Assembly (NCBI GenBank): GCA_019242475.1
Contig: JAFAVK010000041.1
Coordinates: forward strand, 1-64,000
Length of the DNA stretch: 64,000 nucleotides
DNA from: Acidobacteriota bacterium
GTDB taxonomy: Bacteria; Acidobacteriota; Blastocatellia; Pyrinomonadales; Pyrinomonadaceae
Direction of reading: 5' to 3'
A program made the position numbers and the translations under genes. Below are positions 60,209-64,000 of this stretch, piece after piece. Numbering within the stretch: position 1 is the first letter of the stretch; each line of letters opens with the position of its first letter. The notes beneath the pieces were generated by a model. The model ran no database searches. It was given only the letters and a program-made list of their open reading frames with translations, and was not told the DNA's origin.

Positions 60209-60237
60209 AATATACGCAGACCACTTTATACTGTCAA
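60209..60237 (-). promoter_or_regulatory. Near-perfect sigma-70 promoter directed at the tRNA array
   Basis: Minus strand TTGACA (60232-60237), a 17-nt spacer and TATATT (60209-60214). The best promoter in the window. It drives the 69-aa ORF and, if the two terminators are bypassed, the array. Confidence 0.8.
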
Positions 60238-60328
60238 GCACTTTTTTTCGAGAAAGCTTCCGGGGCGGTTTTCGCGGGAAAGTGCGCGGGTTGTGCGGGC
60301 GCGCGCGGAGGGGAGATACTGGCTTCGC

Positions 60329-60958
60329 ATGAGCCCGACCATCATCGCCGTCGGCGGCTTCAACTCGAACTCGGGCAAGACGACGCTCGTCTGCGAGCTG
60401 CTGCGCGCGCTCCGCGGGTGGGAGGCTTTGAAGATGACCCGCGGCCACTACCGCTCCTGCGGCCGCGACCCGCACGCCTGCTGCGTCGCACACCTCTTGA
60501 GCGACGAGCCGGTCGTCCGCTCCGGCCGCGCGGAGACCTACGCGCCGGGCAAGGACACGGGGCGCTACTGGGACGCGGGCGCGACGCAAGTGCACTGGGC
60601 GGTCGTCACCGACGCGCAGGTCGAGGCGGGCTTCCGCGCGGCCCTCTCGCGCGTGAAGGCGCCGGGCGTCGTCGTCGAGGGGAACAGCTTCCTGCGCTCC
60701 TTCGAGGCGGACTTCACCGTGCTCGTCGCCCGGCCCGACGTTCTGAAGATTAAGAACACGGCGCGGCGCGTGCTGCCCGTAGCGTCCGCGCTCTACCTCT
60801 CGGACGCGGGTGAAGGGATCGACTCCGAAAGCCGCGCGCGCTTCGAGCGCTGGTGGCGCGAAGCGGGGTTGGAAGAGGCGGCGCCGTCCCTGCCCGTCTA
60901 CACGCGCGAGAGTCTGCCCGAGCTGACGGAGCGCGTCGCCCGCGCGCACGCGCGGTAA
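60329..60958 (+). CDS. MobB-like P-loop NTPase
   Basis: A 209-aa nucleotide-binding protein. The Walker A-type motif GGFNSNSGKTT is at residues 9-19, as in molybdopterin-guanine dinucleotide synthesis protein MobB, and a 'GHYRSCGRDPHACC' Cys/His cluster follows. MobB itself is about 170 aa; the additional C-terminus and the Cys cluster make this a relative rather than a certain orthologue. The MOSC protein 21 nt downstream supports a molybdenum-cofactor link. I chose ATG 60329; the long N-terminal extension of the open frame has no family match and contains the antisense promoter. Confidence 0.7.
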   Translation: MSPTIIAVGGFNSNSGKTTLVCELLRALRGWEALKMTRGHYRSCGRDPHACCVAHLLSDEPVVRSGRAETYAPGKDTGRYWDAGATQVHWAVVTDAQVEAGFRAALSRVKAPGVVVEGNSFLRSFEADFTVLVARPDVLKIKNTARRVLPVASALYLSDAGEGIDSESRARFERWWREAGLEEAAPSLPVYTRESLPELTERVARAHAR

Positions 60959-60979
60959 AGTCTCAAACGGAGGCGGTAA

Positions 60980-61459
60980 TTGTCGGAAGTGGAAGGGAGA
61001 ATCTTCCATCTCAACGTCTCGGACGGCGGCGTCCCGAAGCTCGCCGTGCGGGAGGCCGTGCTCACCTCGGAGGGTCTGGAAGGAGACCGCCAGCGCGACC
61101 TGCGCTACCACGGCGGCCCGGCGCGCGCGCTGTGCCTCTTCGCGCTCGAACGTGTGCTGGAGCTACAGGCCGAGGGGCACCCGATCTTTCCCGGCTCGGT
61201 CGGCGAGAACCTGACCGTCGTCGGCCTCGAATGGTCGGGGCTGGCGCCGGGCGCGCGGCTCGCGCTCGGCGCAGAGGCGGTCGTCGAAATCACGAGCTAC
61301 ACCGCGCCCTGCAAGAACATCGCCGGCTCCTTCGCGGGCGGCGAGTTCAAACGCATCTCGCAGAAAGTCCGCCCCGGCGACTCCCGCCTCTACGCGTGCG
61401 TGCTGCGCCCCGGCCGCCTTGCCGTCGGCCAGCCGGTCAAGTTGTTAAGCGAGACTTAA
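60980..61459 (+). CDS. MOSC-domain protein
   Basis: A 159-aa protein of the MOSC (molybdenum cofactor sulfurase C-terminal) family. 'GLEGDRQRDLRYHGGPARALCLF' contains the D/H-rich site, and 'GSVGENLTVVGLEW' and 'ALGAEAVVEITSYTAPCKNI' hold the conserved Glu-Asn-Leu and Cys. MOSC proteins bind or sulfurate Moco or detoxify N-hydroxylated compounds (YiiM/YcbX-type). The start is TTG 60980 with GGAGG 6 nt upstream. It forms a two-gene unit with the MobB-like gene. Confidence 0.88.
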   Translation: MSEVEGRIFHLNVSDGGVPKLAVREAVLTSEGLEGDRQRDLRYHGGPARALCLFALERVLELQAEGHPIFPGSVGENLTVVGLEWSGLAPGARLALGAEAVVEITSYTAPCKNIAGSFAGGEFKRISQKVRPGDSRLYACVLRPGRLAVGQPVKLLSET

Positions 61460-61475
61460 ACCGCAGAACTGCCAA

Positions 61476-61512
61476 AAAGAAAAGGCGCCGGGAGCCCCCA
61501 CTCCCGACGCCT
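61476..61512 (-). terminator. Intrinsic terminator, minus strand
   Basis: Minus-strand stem AGGCGtCGGGAG/CTCCCGgCGCCT followed by TTCTTTTT. No annotated minus-strand gene lies immediately upstream except the candidate RNA at 61513-61600. Confidence 0.6.
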
Positions 61513-61600
61513 ACGGCCACTCGCGTGGCCTGCCCCAAAGTTTCACTCGTTCTCAGAAGGAACGCCCGTTAGGTAAGAAGGATAGTACCCCCCGCCCCCG
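61513..61600 (-). ncRNA. Candidate small RNA, weak evidence
   Basis: A 90-nt non-coding stretch ending in an intrinsic terminator and preceded by a -10-like TACTAT (61583-61588) on the same strand. It contains small stems (GGCCACGCGAGTGGCC is a perfect hairpin). No -35 is evident behind the G-rich upstream run, and I cannot match a known family. Confidence 0.3.
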
Positions 61601-61650
61601 CCCCTTTGGTTGCAGTTTGATTGCGAGGCAAAGATGTTTCGCGTGCGGCT

Positions 61651-61698
61651 GAAAAAAATAAGAGGGCCATTCGTTTCTCTGAACGAATAGCCCTCTTT
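61651..61698 (-). terminator. Intrinsic terminator of tRNA-Arg
   Basis: Minus-strand stem AAGAGGGCTATTCGTT/AACGAATGGCCCTCTT with a short loop and ATTTTTTT tail, 15 nt after the tRNA. Confidence 0.9.
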
Positions 61699-61712
61699 AA
61701 CAAAGTAATTGA

Positions 61713-61786
61713 CGGGCCGTGAGGGATTCGAACCCCCGACACCTAGTTCCGAAGACTAGTGCTCTATCCAGCTGAGCTAACGGCCC
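61713..61786 (-). tRNA. tRNA-Arg (TCG), stand-alone
   Basis: Acceptor GGGCCGT/ACGGCCC, D-arm GCTC/GAGC, anticodon stem CTAGT/ACTAG, loop CTTCGGA (U33, G37), G73. Canonical in every position checked. It has its own terminator and a possible promoter (TATCGT about 18 nt upstream). Confidence 0.95.
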
Positions 61787-61832
61787 TTTGTCTCGCCCGT
61801 GCGCTTACGATAGCACAGGCACATCCGCGTGT

Positions 61833-62312
61833 TTAATGGGACGGCTGCGCGGGCGTCGCGGCGCCCGTCGGCGCGGGGCTCGTCGTCGTGCGGCCGTGGA
61901 ACTCGCGGCGGATGTAGCGGACGAGGTTGTCGATGCGCTGCTGGTCGAGCCGCTTCTTGAAGGGGGGCATCTCGTCGCCGCCCTCGGCGATCTGCTTGGC
62001 GAGTTCCGAGTCGGGGTCTTTCTTGCCGTGGTCGCGGAGGCTCGGCACTTTCATCGTGTGGCCCGGCTCGTCCTCGAACGGGCCGCCGGTGCCGTCGGCC
62101 TTGTGGCACTTGATGCAGAACTGCGAGTAGTCGGCGCCGGCCGCGGCCAACTCGTCGGGCGTCGCGGCTGGGGCGGGCGTCGAAGTGTTCGCGGCCGCCG
62201 TGGCGGCGGGGCGCGCGCCCGCGTTGGAGTTCTGCGCGGTCTGCGTGCTGTTGCAGGCGGCGGCGAAGGGGACGGCGGCGAAGAGTGCGAGTGCGATCTT
62301 ATGAAGTTTCAT
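61833..62312 (-). CDS. Class I cytochrome c lipoprotein
   Basis: A 159-aa exported protein with a lipobox ending at C20 (PFAAAC), an Ala/Thr/Pro linker (22-55) and a mono-haem cytochrome c domain: C66-x2-C69-H70 (FCIKCHK) with M115 (GGDEMPPF) as the likely sixth ligand. It may carry electrons on the outer face of the membrane or in the periplasm; the partner oxidase is not present here. The ATG at 62312 gives a proper lipoprotein signal. It is divergent from hemQ by about 280 nt. Confidence 0.9.
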   Translation of the reverse strand: MKLHKIALALFAAVPFAAACNSTQTAQNSNAGARPAATAAANTSTPAPAATPDELAAAGADYSQFCIKCHKADGTGGPFEDEPGHTMKVPSLRDHGKKDPDSELAKQIAEGGDEMPPFKKRLDQQRIDNLVRYIRREFHGRTTTSPAPTGAATPAQPSH

Positions 62313-62591
62313 GCGCTCGAAGAATGCGGTTCGGAGACCGTCGGGGCTGTCCGTCGGGTTGAAAGAGCGGGGCGAGTATAGCGTAAGGCCGCGGGAGTTT
62401 GAAGGAGCCCCCGCGCGGGCTCGAAAACAACCGGGCGCGTGCGCGCGCGGCGGTTTGCAATCCTGCGCGGCGCGAAGCACAATACGTCTCGCCCGGCAGG
62501 CACTCACTCTCCTCCGACTGCGGCGCACGCGCGCGTAGAGTTGAGACGGCCCTTCAAACCCCTTAACGGACATCATGAGGAAGTTAAGACC

Positions 62592-63380
62592 ATGAGCACG
62601 GAACATGAGCAGGCCGGCGCGGGCCGCCATACGCTGCGCCTGGCCGACAAGGCCGAGCGCGGGGCGGAGCAGGCCGAGCAGCCCGAGAAGGCCCCGAAGA
62701 TCTCCCGCCAATTCGTCACCTTCACCTTCTACAAGGCGCGCCCCGAGTGGCGCATGCTCGACGCGCAGGCGAAGCTCGACGCCAAGCGCGAGTTCGTCGA
62801 GGTCTTCGAGTCCTACCGCAGCACGCTACTGATGCACTGCTACTCCATCGTCGGCCTGCGCTCGAACGTGGACTTCATGCTCTGGCGCATCGGCTACGGG
62901 CTCGACCCGTTTCAGGAGATGTCCGCGCGCCTGAACGGGACGCAGCTCGGGCGCTACCTCGAAGTCAGTCAGTCGTTCCTCTCGATGACCAAGCGCTCGA
63001 TGTACATCGACAAGGACAACCCCGAGCACGTCGAAGACCGTTTGCACATCGTGCCCGGGCAGTCGAAGTACCTCTTCGTCTACCCGTTCGTGAAGACGCG
63101 CGAGTGGTACGGGCTGCCGGTCGAGCAGCGGCAGGAGATGATGGACGAGCACATCCGCGTCGGCTCGAAGTACCGCTCGGTCAAGCTGCACACGACCTAC
63201 TCCTTCGGCCTCGACGACCAGGAGTTCGTCGTCGCCTTCGAGACCGACCAGCCCTCGGACTTCCTCGACCTCGTGCAGGAGCTGCGCGAGTCGAAGGCGA
63301 GCCGCTACACGCTGCGCGACACGCCCATGTTCACCTGCCGCCAGCTCCAGCTCGCCGAATGCCTGGACGAGCTTGGATGA
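62592..63380 (+). CDS. hemQ: HemQ-family coproheme decarboxylase / chlorite dismutase-like
   Basis: A 262-aa member of the Cld-like superfamily. After a charged, disordered N-terminal tail (about 1-45) comes 'RQFVTFTFYKARPEWRMLD' and 'HCYSIVGLRSNVDFMLWRIGYGLDPFQEM'. The later 'YPFVKTREWYGLP' region contains the Tyr that in HemQ forms the radical, and 'KLHTTYSFGLDDQEFVVAFE' includes the proximal His. It converts coproheme III to haem b in the coproporphyrin-dependent pathway. The absence of the chlorite-dismutase distal Arg signature cannot be verified without alignment. A cytochrome c gene lies divergently alongside. Confidence 0.85.
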   Translation: MSTEHEQAGAGRHTLRLADKAERGAEQAEQPEKAPKISRQFVTFTFYKARPEWRMLDAQAKLDAKREFVEVFESYRSTLLMHCYSIVGLRSNVDFMLWRIGYGLDPFQEMSARLNGTQLGRYLEVSQSFLSMTKRSMYIDKDNPEHVEDRLHIVPGQSKYLFVYPFVKTREWYGLPVEQRQEMMDEHIRVGSKYRSVKLHTTYSFGLDDQEFVVAFETDQPSDFLDLVQELRESKASRYTLRDTPMFTCRQLQLAECLDELG

Positions 63381-63400
63381 AGTTTTCTTTAAGGACGATG

Positions 63401-63433
63401 AAGAAGGGAGGGTTTTCAAACTCTCCCTTTTTT
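63401..63433 (+). terminator. Intrinsic terminator after hemQ
   Basis: Stem aagggag/ctccctt flanking gttttcaaa, followed by T7. Starts about 20 nt after the hemQ stop. Confidence 0.8.
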
Positions 63434-63460
63434 TGTCTTCTTGAGAAGAGAGCAGGGGCG

Positions 63461-63526
63461 ATTAACCACAGAGACACAGAGACACGGCTCGGAGCAATAT
63501 CTCGACGAGCCGTGTCTCTGTGGTTA
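63461..63526. repeat. Inverted repeat of GACACA units (IR16)
   Basis: Left arm taaccacagagacacagaga (61-80) and continuation to 63489; right arm 63503-63526 is the complement; 13-nt loop. It lies between hemQ and the next gene. Confidence 0.8.
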
Positions 63527-63567
63527 ACAATTGCACCGCGAAGACTCAATCTGCGATTATCCACGCA

Positions 63568-64000
63568 TGCCGCGCAATGAAGTTGTAAAGCTTCTCCTTG
63601 CACTGTTCTTCTTAACTTCACACAGCCCCGCCGCCGCACAGAACAACCCGCAGCCAAACGCCCCGCGCCACTATGAATATCTCTGGTACGAGGCGGAGAA
63701 CATGGCCGGGCTCTCTTTGGACGCGCGCAACGAGCCGCGCCTGAATCCGGTGTGGCAGAACCTTCCGCGCGAGAGAGCGCCGGGGTGGGGCATCAACGGG
63801 CCGGGCGTCTCGGCCGAGTGGTCGCAGGGCGGCGAGAGCGAGTGGAACTCGGTCGCCGCCGCGCGCGACGAGACGCGCGCGACACTGTTTCAAGAAATCG
63901 AAATCCCACGCGACGGCGAGTACCGCGTCTGGGCGCGCTACGCCGACTGGGCGCGCAAGAGTGAGAGCTTCACCGTCCGCCTCACGCAGCAGGGGCGCGA
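63568..64000 (+). CDS. Exported protein, N-terminal part only (cut by window end)
   Basis: A frame open to the window end (at least 144 codons). A signal peptide (KLLLALFFLTSHSPAAAQ) is followed by 'HYEYLWYEAENMAGLS', then a beta-sandwich-like region with 'EIEIPRDGEYRVWARYADW', typical of carbohydrate-binding or CBM-like domains found on glycoside hydrolases and secreted phosphatases. The rest is unknown, so no activity can be assigned. Confidence 0.6.

Noticed and set aside
51540..60237. Prophage
   Set aside because: No capsid, terminase, portal, tail, lysis or integrase genes are present; only tRNA, Ro60 and HNH features that also occur in phages.
59945..61111. Long minus-strand frame (388 codons) across the MobB-like and MOSC genes
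   Set aside because: Only its last 70 codons, after the promoter at 60209-60237, have any support; the rest is Arg/Ala-rich antisense of two well-defined genes.

Overview
The window comes from a high-GC bacterium, most likely an Acidobacteriota (Blastocatellia-like) chromosome. That placement is inferred from gene content and style: split glycine decarboxylase, HemQ, many TTG/GTG starts, TPR and WD40 proteins, and meso-DAP-type MurE. No rRNA or marker gene is present to prove it. Gene density is high, and most long antisense reading frames are shadows of GC-rich genes.

Layout. 0.2-6.2 kb: a small unknown protein, a membrane J-protein, a VOC protein, a PA0069-type radical SAM protein and a large TIR-TM-WD40 protein. 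6.4-8.1 kb: a CBS-pair protein and an aldose dehydrogenase. 8.1-14.2 kb: an epimerase and a SIS isomerase diverge from a GH20 and a NagZ-like GH3, a plausible amino-sugar/wall-recycling block. 14.2-15.8 kb: a PI-PLC-like gene broken by an early TAG. 15.9-25.8 kb: an amidohydrolase, MurE, a TIGR01777 protein, a permease, a serine hydrolase, a DAP-decarboxylase-like enzyme and a class V aminotransferase. 25.8-28.2 kb: tRNA-Gly, TrmO and a DUF4062/pYEATS-like protein. 28.2-32.8 kb: gcvT-gcvH-gcvPA-gcvPB. 33-42.9 kb: TPR proteins, an ECF sigma/anti-sigma pair, a YdjM-like protein, endonuclease III and prolyl oligopeptidase. 43-51.5 kb: an ATP-grasp protein, XerD, DUF4097, a YhiN-like flavoprotein, and TesA/YbbA/YbbP homologues.

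The outstanding region is 51.5-60.2 kb, all on the minus strand. A promoter-driven small gene is followed by 32 tRNA genes in two blocks (20 + 12) that together decode all 20 amino acids. An HNH nuclease, an unknown 266-aa protein and a 38-aa ORF lie between the blocks. Then come a Ro60 (TROVE-vWA) protein, four tandem Y-RNA-like genes (two carrying permuted tRNA-like modules), an unknown protein and an AT-rich protein with a HEPN-like Rx4H motif. Several array tRNAs are abnormal: C33 in five, leucine tRNAs without the long variable arm, a Trp tRNA with a long variable arm, and a His tRNA without an encoded G-1. One anticodon (Arg TCG) also occurs in a normal stand-alone tRNA nearby. I read this as an accessory translation/RNA-surveillance island; its role is inference.

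A second theme is a family of at least 16 intergenic inverted repeats. Their arms are short tandem oligomers (often 7-mers such as TAGGCAG), different from locus to locus. They mostly sit at gene 3' ends and often supply the stop codon. 60.3-64 kb carries a MobB-like and a MOSC protein, tRNA-Arg, a cytochrome c lipoprotein, HemQ and the start of a secreted protein cut by the window edge.
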